Origin: an uncultured Fusibacter sp.
GTDB taxonomy: Bacteria; Bacillota; Clostridia; Peptostreptococcales; Acidaminobacteraceae
Direction of reading: 5' to 3'
NCBI GenBank assembly: GCA_937958285.1
Contig: CALFXQ010000379.1
Coordinates: 1-29,759, forward strand
Length of the DNA: 29,759 bases
The notes under the pieces are model-generated. The model saw only the letters and a list, made by a program, of their open reading frames with translations, was not told the DNA's origin and made no database searches. Both the position numbers and the translations under genes were made by a program. Below, piece after piece: positions 22,428 through 29,759 of this stretch. The first letter of the stretch is position 1. Every line of letters begins with the position of its first letter.

Positions 22428-24266
22428 TTACTCTAATAATAAGACGAGTTCACCCGTCAGACCCTTGTCTGTTTTTAAGCCATATACAAATATAGTGTGC
22501 CCCATCTTTATGCCTACAAGGTCAAATGGGAGGCCATTTGTCATGAGAAGCTTAGCATCGGCATTTAAAGTCACATTGTAGGATTGATTGTTTGCACTAA
22601 TCACAATCACCCTTAAATCGCGATAAACCGTTTGAACAACGCCAACAAGGTAATCTTTGGCGACCTTGGAGGTGGCAGTTATTTCTGATGCTACAGCGCT
22701 TTCAGCCTTTACTTCTACCGTATAGTTAGGTCTTAAATCAAAAACCGTCTTTACAGCGCCATCTATGGTCACTTTAGCATTGCCCGCCACAGTGTAAGTT
22801 GCCACTTTGCCATCGGTGCCCTTAATGATCAGCTCCACAATTGTGCCAAGCTTTACCTCTTGAATGACGCCGAACTCCTTAACGGCAAGACCTGTTGCAG
22901 TAACTTGGGTCACCACATCAAAAATGGTGTCCACAACAACTTGATCACCGGCAAGCATCGCTGAGAGTGTCTTTTCTTGACCATTGCGCACAACCTTCGC
23001 CGCTGCAGTAATAGGAAGTGTGACATCTTTGCCATTAACGGTTACAACGAGTTGCGGTGTATCTTTAACCACAACGGCTTTAACTAAACCCGTCACCTGC
23101 CCGATGCGCACCTGATAATCGATGGCCGAGATTTTATCGCCAATTACTGTAATCGTGACTTTATCGTCTTTTAACATATCGGTAAATGCTTTTGGTTGAC
23201 CTTTAGAAGTAATTGGCGCGTTCGCTACCAACTCATAAGAGATCGTCTTCTTAGCTTCGTCGTCGATGTAGTATAAGAAGCTCTTGCCCTGGAAAACGAC
23301 AACAGAAGAAACTAAACCCGTGTAAGTCTTTGGCGCAATGACCGTAGCCTTACCAGATACTTTTGTCAGCTTACCGCCCAAATACGTGAGTGTTACTGGT
23401 AGATTCACCACTAGCTCTGCATAGGTTGCGGGTTTATCGTTAATGGTGACCGATACATTGGCATCGATAACCTCTGTATATGATGCTGTTGTGGAACCTT
23501 TTTCAAAGAAAATCACCCGTTTTGAATCGTCAAGCTTTGCTACCACACTGGCTTCCACCAATTTTTCCTTTGGTGTATTTAGCTTTGTCAACGTATCGAT
23601 AGATGTCGCTAAAATTTTTGTGAGCTGTGCTCGGGTGAGTATTGCATCTGGATTGTAGAGATTCTGGCTGTCGCCACCTACAATGCCGTGCTTATTGAGA
23701 ATATTAATATACTTAAGCCCTTCAAAGCTGATTTTATTCATATCTTTGAGGTTTAAGCTAATCAATTGACTTAAATCCTCTTTGAGGTAAAAATTCAAGG
23801 CTTTACCTACATAGATCGCCACGGTTTCACGGTCGATTGGGGCTTCTTTGCCCTCGACAATAAAAGTAGAAAGCTCTGCAGCCTTAATCACGCCGCGTTC
23901 TAGGAATATTGAGATCGCTTCGTGGAGGCCAGGCCATTTGGGCACACTATTCTTGGCCAACACATCTGCATACTTTGTCTTTAATGTAGTTGCCTCAGTT
24001 GCATTTACCAACTTTTGTGATTCTAGCGTACGATAGAGTACCACCATCATTTGATACTTGGTTAAATTGCCATCTGGCTTAAAGGTGCCGTCGTTGTATC
24101 CGGTTACAATCCCCAAAGTAGACATGCGCTCAATAAAGGGTTTTGCCCAATAATCATTTTTAATATCTGGGAAACTCAGGGCAAAGACCCCATTGAACAA
24201 CAAGGCCACCATTAAAACCGTCACCATCATGCGGTTTACTAACTTTGATTTTAAATATTGCTTCAT
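22428..24266 (-). CDS. SLH-domain surface protein with five C-terminal repeats
   Basis: 612 residues from the ATG at 24266 (AAGGAGA upstream). Residues 1-30 form a signal peptide. Three SLH modules for wall-polymer attachment follow: a good one at 31-80 (FPDIKNDYWAKPFIERM, GYNDGTFKPDGNLTKYQ), a weak one at about 100-158 and a clear one at about 173-222 (NLYNPDAILTRAQLTKIL). From about 246 to the end there are roughly five tandem beta-rich repeats of 70-76 residues, sharing a pattern of an NA or DA pair, a central NG or DG, and a following Leu-rich step. The protein lies first in a run with the two-component system and ABC genes. Confidence 0.9.
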   Translation of the reverse strand: MKQYLKSKLVNRMMVTVLMVALLFNGVFALSFPDIKNDYWAKPFIERMSTLGIVTGYNDGTFKPDGNLTKYQMMVVLYRTLESQKLVNATEATTLKTKYADVLAKNSVPKWPGLHEAISIFLERGVIKAAELSTFIVEGKEAPIDRETVAIYVGKALNFYLKEDLSQLISLNLKDMNKISFEGLKYINILNKHGIVGGDSQNLYNPDAILTRAQLTKILATSIDTLTKLNTPKEKLVEASVVAKLDDSKRVIFFEKGSTTASYTEVIDANVSVTINDKPATYAELVVNLPVTLTYLGGKLTKVSGKATVIAPKTYTGLVSSVVVFQGKSFLYYIDDEAKKTISYELVANAPITSKGQPKAFTDMLKDDKVTITVIGDKISAIDYQVRIGQVTGLVKAVVVKDTPQLVVTVNGKDVTLPITAAAKVVRNGQEKTLSAMLAGDQVVVDTIFDVVTQVTATGLAVKEFGVIQEVKLGTIVELIIKGTDGKVATYTVAGNAKVTIDGAVKTVFDLRPNYTVEVKAESAVASEITATSKVAKDYLVGVVQTVYRDLRVIVISANNQSYNVTLNADAKLLMTNGLPFDLVGIKMGHTIFVYGLKTDKGLTGELVLLLE

Positions 24267-24330
24267 AGTTAAATCTCCTTTCAAATAATACTACTTTCAT
24301 TATGCCCCATTGTGGCCCCAGGAGCAATAG

Positions 24331-24352
24331 AAAAGGAGTGCCTAAGCACCCC
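24331..24352 (-). terminator. Weak terminator-like hairpin after the second TolC-like gene
   Basis: Arms 24346-24352 and 24335-24341 form a 7-bp stem with one G-U pair and a 4-nt loop, followed by only four U. It overlaps the stop codon of the second TolC-like gene. It may allow partial read-through into the SLH operon, which begins 64 nt later. Confidence 0.5.
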
Positions 24353-25452
24353 TATTTCAAACCAAATAACAAAACGGCCTTTTCGTATGCCCCCAGCGCC
24401 TTTTGTGCGTCAACACGCTTATTGCGAAGCTGCATTTCACCCTTCAAAACATCTAGCGCGGTCGCTGTACCAAGCTTAAGCCTCTTTTGCGTTTCTAAGA
24501 GACGCTCATTGGTTAGCGTGACATTTTCTTTCTCAAGCTGATAGGCTTGCTTTAAAAGATCTAACTGCTGATAGTCGTATACAATGGCAATTTCTTCTGT
24601 CTCTTTTGCAGATTTTAGATCGTATTTTGCCACTTCGAGATCGAAAGCAATGGACTTGTACTCTTTATCGGTGGGGTCGTAATAGATATCTGTTAGATCA
24701 AAGGTCAACTGCTTCTCGTTAAAGGTATTTTGAGCCTTGATTACCGACAGCTGCCTAGCGACAACAACCCCAATAGATTCCAATGTAAAAGGTTCGGGCA
24801 TTGGACTTTCCAATAACTTAAAATCAATAGCGATGGCCCCTTTTAGCGGTTCTCCTACAAGTCTCTCTAGTTCCAGACTCTTTTGATAGACCTGCTGCTC
24901 GAGGGCGATAAGATCTTGCTTGTGCGTGAGTAGGGCGTTCTCCTTTTCGAGTACCTGAAGTGCCGTAACCTGGCCCAGCTGGTACTGTTTTTTAACGAGT
25001 GCTATCTCTTTATCAAAGACAGTCGTATTAAGGGTCATCGCCTTAAGCTGTTCTTTCACTAGAAAGAGTTCGATGGTTGCAGTTTCCAAGTCAATGCGTC
25101 TCTTAGCGGCATTTTCATTACTCGTAAGCTTTTGAAGGGCCGCGTTCTGATTTGCCACTAGTGTATCGACCTTTACCGTTATATCGCGCTGCAAATTTTC
25201 ATCTCGTGTACCACCGGCATTTTGCCTTTCTTTAGCGAGCTTATTTGCATCTGCTATTTTGTCTTCTAGAACCTTGGCTTCCATTTGATCTACACTTACC
25301 TGCAGCGATGCCTTTTCTGACATTTCTCTAAGTGACTTTAAGCCAAAGGCGATTTGGTCCGAAAATGCAACAGATACAACTAAAACGCCGACTAATATGC
25401 CCGCGCCTATGCGCGGATGTACCTTTACCTTATTGCCTTTTTTATTTTTCAT
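24352..25452 (-). CDS. TolC/OEP-family-like coiled-coil protein 2
   Basis: 366 residues from the ATG at 25452 (AGAGGTG upstream). A hydrophobic segment at about 16-32 is a signal peptide or anchor. The rest is mostly long helices. Two segments carry the outer-membrane-efflux (OEP) repeat hallmark: KKQYQLGQVTALQVLEKEN in the first half and QKRLKLGTATALDVLKGEM near the C-terminus. The stretch where TolC places its beta-barrel strands appears very short (around TDIYYDPTDKEYKSI), and the protein is shorter than TolC (usually over 420 residues). It starts 32 nt after TolC-like 1 ends. No LPS or outer-membrane gene is visible, so its location is an open question. Confidence 0.75.
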   Translation of the reverse strand: MKNKKGNKVKVHPRIGAGILVGVLVVSVAFSDQIAFGLKSLREMSEKASLQVSVDQMEAKVLEDKIADANKLAKERQNAGGTRDENLQRDITVKVDTLVANQNAALQKLTSNENAAKRRIDLETATIELFLVKEQLKAMTLNTTVFDKEIALVKKQYQLGQVTALQVLEKENALLTHKQDLIALEQQVYQKSLELERLVGEPLKGAIAIDFKLLESPMPEPFTLESIGVVVARQLSVIKAQNTFNEKQLTFDLTDIYYDPTDKEYKSIAFDLEVAKYDLKSAKETEEIAIVYDYQQLDLLKQAYQLEKENVTLTNERLLETQKRLKLGTATALDVLKGEMQLRNKRVDAQKALGAYEKAVLLFGLK

Positions 25453-25484
25453 GAAACACCTCTCATCAAAGTTATCGACGTACA

Positions 25485-26600
25485 TTAATAGGCTGGGCCA
25501 ACAGAAGTGGCATAGTTGAGTTTAATGCGCTTCAAATTATACTGCATCTGAACGAGTTGAATCGCATTTTTTAGCTCCATTTGTCCCACAGACATCTCTT
25601 CCAATTGGAGCGCAGGCACGAGTCCTTTTGAAACCATGGTCTTGACGTTTGCCATCTGATTTTCTAAAAGTTTAAGTTGTGCCTTTAAACTCACTTCTTG
25701 TCTCACTGTCCCTGAAATATCTTGAATTGCACGCTCTAATTCTTGATCGAGCTTTAGCTTTGCAACCTTAATCTGCAAGTTGCGCTGACCAATACGCGCC
25801 ACCGTTTGATCATATGTGGTCTTATTCTTTTGAATGGTGAGGCGCTTATCTTTTTCGTAATAGGGCAATACTAAGGTATCCATATCGTTTTGAAGCTTAA
25901 GTGACTTCACTTCCATGCGATTGTCCATCTGCGCTAGGTAATAGTCTTTTATTTGTAGGGTATCTGGCGCGTACTTCTGCGCTTCTAGCAGAACACCTTG
26001 ACCTGCCATTTGCTGAAGTTGTCGACTTAACCTTGTCAGTTGTAACTGTACCTTATCCCGTTCGAGCTTTGCCAACTTAACTCCTTGTGCTAAATCTTTT
26101 ACAGCCAATGCAGTGGAGACGCCCTTCTTTTGCTTTTGTACCTCTAGAGCTAATTTCTTGTTGGCAATTAGAAGCTTTTGTTCCTGAACAGCAAGGGATA
26201 GCTTTGCACTATAAGTGCCCAAGTAAAGCTCTCTCATGCCCAGTTCAACAGCATTCTTTGTGATTTGGCTACCCATTGCAGTTAACTGAACGCCAAGATC
26301 AGCCCGCTTATAAGTGGTGTATTGAATTAAATCAAATTCCAATGCTTCTTCTGGCTCTAAATCTATACCATACTTTTTAAAAGTCTCTCGTGTGCTCTCG
26401 ATGCTAATCTCTGCCGATCTTGCAGACTCTAAGTTGAGTTTTGCCTTTTCGATTTTCACATTTTCTACTGCCATTCTAGGGTTTTCTTGAATCGCCCTAA
26501 CCAAGTTCACACCATTTGCCACTAGTGCTGTTGGGTCTGCCGATACTATCGATAAGTTCACCATCGCTATGACGAGCAAACCAATCATCCGTCGCTTCAT
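25485..26600 (-). CDS. TolC/OEP-family-like coiled-coil protein 1
   Basis: 371 residues starting at ATG 26600 (AAAGGCGGTG upstream), with a signal peptide at about 1-21. It is helical and coiled-coil rich throughout. The repeat-like segments LEVQKQKKGVSTALAVKDLAQG and TMVSKGLVPALQLEEMSVGQ match the OEP helix pattern (a K-x-G step followed by alternating hydrophobic positions). Like its neighbour it is short for TolC, and I see no obvious porin barrel. The two genes form a probable operon, downstream of a strong terminator and upstream of the SLH operon. Confidence 0.7.
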   Translation of the reverse strand: MKRRMIGLLVIAMVNLSIVSADPTALVANGVNLVRAIQENPRMAVENVKIEKAKLNLESARSAEISIESTRETFKKYGIDLEPEEALEFDLIQYTTYKRADLGVQLTAMGSQITKNAVELGMRELYLGTYSAKLSLAVQEQKLLIANKKLALEVQKQKKGVSTALAVKDLAQGVKLAKLERDKVQLQLTRLSRQLQQMAGQGVLLEAQKYAPDTLQIKDYYLAQMDNRMEVKSLKLQNDMDTLVLPYYEKDKRLTIQKNKTTYDQTVARIGQRNLQIKVAKLKLDQELERAIQDISGTVRQEVSLKAQLKLLENQMANVKTMVSKGLVPALQLEEMSVGQMELKNAIQLVQMQYNLKRIKLNYATSVGPAY

Positions 26601-26635
26601 AAATACACCGCCTTTCTCTACTTTATAAAGATACC

Positions 26636-26665
26636 AAAAAAAGAAGCAAAATCGCTTCTTTTTTG
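26636..26665. terminator. Terminator after the sugar-transferase gene
   Basis: A GAAGC/GCTTC stem (26644-26648 and 26655-26659) is extended by an A-run and a T-run on either side (26636-26643, 26660-26665) around a 6-nt loop. It is usable in both directions. It closes the polysaccharide cluster ending at 26700 and sits 35 nt before the first TolC-like gene. Confidence 0.85.
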
Positions 26666-26699
26666 AATGTTCTAATGAGATTTTAAAATTTGCCTATAT

Positions 26700-28115
26700 T
26701 TATTTATAGATTGTGACGCCGCCCTTACATCTTTCACAATAATTGAACCGCTTCAAAATTTCGTGATAGGTATAATCCTTGTTCTCGCCGCGCTTTAAAG
26801 TACCCACAACAATCTTCTTTGCCGTCTCAAGTATTATCTTGAGGTCGAAAAACAGATTGGCGTTTTTTATATACAGTATATCGAATTTTATTTTTAAATC
26901 CGGCGATGTCGCATACTTGCCTAAGACCTGAGCCAAACCCGTAACACCCGCCTTAACACTTAATCGGTAGTGAAAATCTGGAATTTCTTTAACAAACTGC
27001 TTTATGAAAACAGGACGCTCTGGCCTTGGGCCTACCAGCGACATATCGCCCTTTAAGACATTTATTAACTGTGGTAACTCATCTAGCCAAAATCTCCTTA
27101 AGAATCGACCTAACCGGGTAACTCTTTCGTCGTTTTCAGTCGCCCAGATTGCACCTGAACTTTTTTCTGCATCTTTGTGCATGGATCTAAACTTATAGAG
27201 CATAAAGGTCCGATTATTCTCTGTAACGCGCTCTTGTTTAAAGATTACTGGACGGCCTTCGGTCATCAAAATTGCCAAAGCTATTAAACACATAAATGGT
27301 GCAACTAATACAAATACAGGAATAGCGATAAATAAATCAAATGCTCTTTTAACAATTCGCTGTTCTTTAGAAAGAAATAGACTCTCAATTTTAAACACAG
27401 GAACATCGGATACTTGAATGAGTTTTGAATTGAAAATCGCTATCTCAAATGTTTTAGGCACCATATAAAGGGACTTATCTAGGCTTATGCAATGGGTAAT
27501 GATTTTATCCTTAATTGTGCTCGGTATCTCGTCAGATAAGTAAATTTTCTCGGCTTTGTCTACATACTTCATGAAATCTTTACAAGTCAGCGGATCTACA
27601 CAATAAGTCAGTCTTTCCTTTTGAACGTGACTAGATAAAATCTTTGTGACCAGTACGTGCTTTTGTGCTTCTGAACAAATCACTGTAGTGCGTCTCACGC
27701 GTTTTTTATGGCGCATTATACGAAGAAACACCGATTTTATGGCGATAAAAAAGACAAATTGAAGCACCGCACCTAGCATAATTACCGTACGGGGCATGGC
27801 AAAGCCTCGCTCAAAAAACGCCACTGCAAAGTAGCCCACCATGATGCCAGAAACACACAAGAAAATGATGGCAATGTTTTCAGATCTACTTTTATTAACC
27901 GTTCTAAACAAGCCAAGGCCAACCATAAGTATCACCGAAATAATTAGAACAAATGGTATTGTCGCATAAAATGCCTGGTAATTGCGTAAATCGTAGCCCA
28001 TAAAAAGATCTAAACGTAGGCTCAATAAATAAGCCACCACGATAGCTGACATATAAGCTACTAATTCAATGATTTTGTACATAAAGCCATCGTGACGATA
28101 TTGGTCTTTTCGCAT
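26700..28115 (-). CDS. Polyprenyl-phosphate sugar-1-phosphate transferase (WbaP-like)
   Basis: Transfers a sugar phosphate to undecaprenyl phosphate to begin a surface polysaccharide repeat. The 471-residue protein has four N-terminal helices (about 14-130), a linker domain, a fifth helix at about 258-285, and the bacterial sugar transferase domain: YKFRSMHKDAE, then WLDELPQLINVLKGDMSLVGPRPERP, then AGVTGLAQV. The ATG at 28115 has GAAGG upstream. The end beyond the usual domain is an extra, charged tail with CERC (C460, C463), uncommon for the family. Sugar specificity cannot be read from sequence. Confidence 0.93.
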   Translation of the reverse strand: MRKDQYRHDGFMYKIIELVAYMSAIVVAYLLSLRLDLFMGYDLRNYQAFYATIPFVLIISVILMVGLGLFRTVNKSRSENIAIIFLCVSGIMVGYFAVAFFERGFAMPRTVIMLGAVLQFVFFIAIKSVFLRIMRHKKRVRRTTVICSEAQKHVLVTKILSSHVQKERLTYCVDPLTCKDFMKYVDKAEKIYLSDEIPSTIKDKIITHCISLDKSLYMVPKTFEIAIFNSKLIQVSDVPVFKIESLFLSKEQRIVKRAFDLFIAIPVFVLVAPFMCLIALAILMTEGRPVIFKQERVTENNRTFMLYKFRSMHKDAEKSSGAIWATENDERVTRLGRFLRRFWLDELPQLINVLKGDMSLVGPRPERPVFIKQFVKEIPDFHYRLSVKAGVTGLAQVLGKYATSPDLKIKFDILYIKNANLFFDLKIILETAKKIVVGTLKRGENKDYTYHEILKRFNYCERCKGGVTIYK

Positions 28116-28136
28116 AAATTACCTTCAATATTTTAC

Positions 28137-29162
28137 TTAACGTTTTATCCTTCCGCTTGAATCTCCTTTGCAAAGCGCCTTCACTTCATCTAGACTTACT
28201 CTATTGAAATCACCCTCTAGAGTGTGCTTCAAACAACCGGCAGCAACTGCAAAATCAACCGTGTCTTGCTCAGAATTATTCATCAACAACGAGTAAATAA
28301 TACCCGCTGCGAAACTATCTCCACTTCCAACTCGATCAACTATATCTATGGAGTACTCTTTGGATGTAAAAGTAGAATCCTTTGCCTTTGAATATATCAA
28401 CCCTGCCCACTTGTTCAATGAGGCTGAAATACTCGTTCGCAGCGACATTGCCACATACTTAAATCCATACTCACTCGCTAAAGTGCGCGCAATGGATTCA
28501 TAATCATGATAACTCACTTCACCTTCTTGAACGTTGGAGTTTCTTGCCGAAATATTGAATACTGATTCTGCATCTTCTTCATTGCCTATATAAATATCTA
28601 CAAACCTCATTAGCTCTGACATTACTTGATTCGCTTTGCTGCGATCCCAGAGTTTGCTTCTATAATTAATATCACAGCTTACAACAATCCCCTTTGATTT
28701 AGCTTTTTCGCAAGCCTTTAATGAGATATCTGAAAGGCTCTCGCTTAATGCGGGATTTATGCCAGAGAAATGAAACCAATCTACACCCTCGAAAATACTA
28801 TCCCAATCATAGTCCTCACTATTTGAACATGAGAATGCAGAATATGCTCTGTCGTAAATTACTTTGGATGGTCTTTGACTTACACCCTTCTCTAGGTAAT
28901 ATAGGCCCAGTCTATGACCGCCCCTCATTATTAGAGATGTGTCGACGCCGAAGTATCGAAGCGCGTTAACTGCAGCTTGTCCAATCTCGCTATCTGGTAC
29001 CTTCGAAACAAATGAAGTTTCCAAACCATAGTTTGACAGAGATACTGCTACATTTGCCTCTGATCCACAAAATGACGATTCAATGATTTCACTCTGAAAA
29101 AGTTTCTTGTGACCCATAGGTGCTAATCTCAATAATATTTCGCCAAAGGTAATTACTCTCAT
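28137..29162 (-). CDS. kdgK: PfkB-family sugar kinase (KDG kinase-like)
   Basis: Ribokinase-fold kinase of 341 residues, closest in pattern to 2-keto-3-deoxygluconate kinase. It has GEILLRLAP at the N-terminus, FCGSEANVAVSLSNYG (31-46) for substrate binding and the catalytic DRVGSGDSFAAG motif with D282. It is in a polysaccharide cluster, so it may phosphorylate an ulosonic-type intermediate rather than serve catabolism; this is inference. The start overlaps the upstream gene by 4 nt (ATGA), implying coupled translation. Confidence 0.82.
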   Translation of the reverse strand: MRVITFGEILLRLAPMGHKKLFQSEIIESSFCGSEANVAVSLSNYGLETSFVSKVPDSEIGQAAVNALRYFGVDTSLIMRGGHRLGLYYLEKGVSQRPSKVIYDRAYSAFSCSNSEDYDWDSIFEGVDWFHFSGINPALSESLSDISLKACEKAKSKGIVVSCDINYRSKLWDRSKANQVMSELMRFVDIYIGNEEDAESVFNISARNSNVQEGEVSYHDYESIARTLASEYGFKYVAMSLRTSISASLNKWAGLIYSKAKDSTFTSKEYSIDIVDRVGSGDSFAAGIIYSLLMNNSEQDTVDFAVAAGCLKHTLEGDFNRVSLDEVKALCKGDSSGRIKR

Positions 29163-29759
29163 AACATTGCTCCAATTTTCACATATCTCGGCTTAGTAAT
29201 AAACTCAATGTCTGTGCTCTCAGAAAATCTTTGCAACATTATTGACATCCCTCGATTTATTCCATCCATAACAGCAGGACCTTTAATAAATGCCAGCTGC
29301 TTATCCGCATAATTATCGCTAATCTCGTGTGAGTAACCGTCGAATCCTGCAAGCATGATTTTGTTTACACCAATGTTTATGAGTAATTTTATAAGCATCA
29401 TGCCCGCATTATCCTCGACATAGTCTACATCGTTTAAAAGATCTGAATAATTGACAACTGATGCATTCACGTTCAAATTCTCTATGTTTGATGTTGTAAT
29501 TAAACGTATGCTTTTATCTATTTTTAAATCTTCATATCGTCTTAAGTTACTCACAAAAACATAATCACTCTTGAATTGGTCCGGCTTAAAGTTGATAGAT
29601 ATTGTTATACAGTCTCCTAGGCTTTGTAGCTGTGAAATTTTATCTTTTTCATCGTTTATACTGGTTCCAGATGCCAATATAAGAACACTTTTACTTTCTA
29701 GATCTCTGCCTAGGGTAATTTTAGTTTCATCATCTTGGACGAGCTTAGTTTGATAATGA
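29159..29759 (-). CDS. Partial protein, C-terminal region, possible HMGL-like aldolase tail
   Basis: The frame is open to the right edge of the window, so this is the C-terminal 199 residues of a longer protein; the TTG at 29677 is probably internal. Visible segments are SVLILASGTSI (dinucleotide-like loop), ISINFKPDQFKSDYVFVSN, then NAGMMLIKLLINIGVNKIMLAGFDGYS. This resembles, from memory, a C-terminal domain attached to HMGL-like aldolases or DUF115-like proteins in surface-polysaccharide clusters. The match is not certain, and no catalytic residues can be assigned. It overlaps the kinase gene by 4 nt. Confidence 0.5.
   Translation of the reverse strand, partial: HYQTKLVQDDETKITLGRDLESKSVLILASGTSINDEKDKISQLQSLGDCITISINFKPDQFKSDYVFVSNLRRYEDLKIDKSIRLITTSNIENLNVNASVVNYSDLLNDVDYVEDNAGMMLIKLLINIGVNKIMLAGFDGYSHEISDNYADKQLAFIKGPAVMDGINRGMSIMLQRFSESTDIEFITKPRYVKIGAML

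Overview
The window looks like a chromosome segment of a fermentative, S-layer-bearing Clostridia-type Firmicute. This rests on the gene order rpmE-tdk-prmC-prfA-sua5-rpiB-upp-wecA-wecB-atp, strong AGGAGG-type ribosome binding sites with GTG/TTG starts, an SLH-domain protein, and an Acetobacterium-like sodium-type F1Fo ATP synthase operon. No rRNA, tRNA, CRISPR array, transposase or phage gene was seen. All genes but one lie on the minus strand, so transcription runs mostly from high to low coordinates. The genus cannot be fixed from the sequence alone.

Positions 1-6693 (read right to left): a two-subunit 3-oxoacid CoA-transferase (ctfA, ctfB) runs with only a 48-nt gap into the ATP synthase operon atpZ-atpI-atpB-atpE1-atpE2-atpF-atpH-atpA-atpG; atpG is cut by the window edge. 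The rotor is encoded by two c genes: a duplicated four-helix form that has lost one ion-binding glutamate, and a normal two-helix form. Both carry sodium-site signatures.

Positions 6813-14709: housekeeping block. rpmE (with a structured leader), tdk, prmC, prfA, sua5, a small unknown membrane protein, rpiB and upp are followed by wecA and wecB, which supply lipid-linked GlcNAc and UDP-ManNAc for cell-surface polymers. Clear intrinsic terminators follow rpmE, prfA and wecB.

Positions 14806-17472: the only plus-strand gene encodes a secreted protein with a copper-amine-oxidase-N-like domain and a transglutaminase-like domain lacking its Cys and His. It converges, across a shared bidirectional terminator, on a beta-keto acid cleavage enzyme (kce-like). 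Kce makes acetoacetate, and ctfAB could use it, although the two loci are about 10 kb apart.

Positions 17534-26600: the most unusual region. Two TolC/OEP-like coiled-coil proteins precede a tight five-gene run: SLH-domain protein, OmpR-type response regulator, histidine kinase, ABC ATPase-like protein and a tandem FtsX/MacB-type permease. The ATPase-like protein has lost the Walker A lysine, the Q-loop Gln, the LSGGQ motif, the D-loop Asp and the H-loop His, but keeps Walker B. This could be an envelope-sensing or envelope-remodelling system whose ABC module is not a normal pump. Function is inference.

Positions 26700-29759: end of a polysaccharide biosynthesis cluster, with a polyprenyl-phosphate sugar transferase, a KdgK-like PfkB sugar kinase, and the C-terminal part of a protein open at the window edge.
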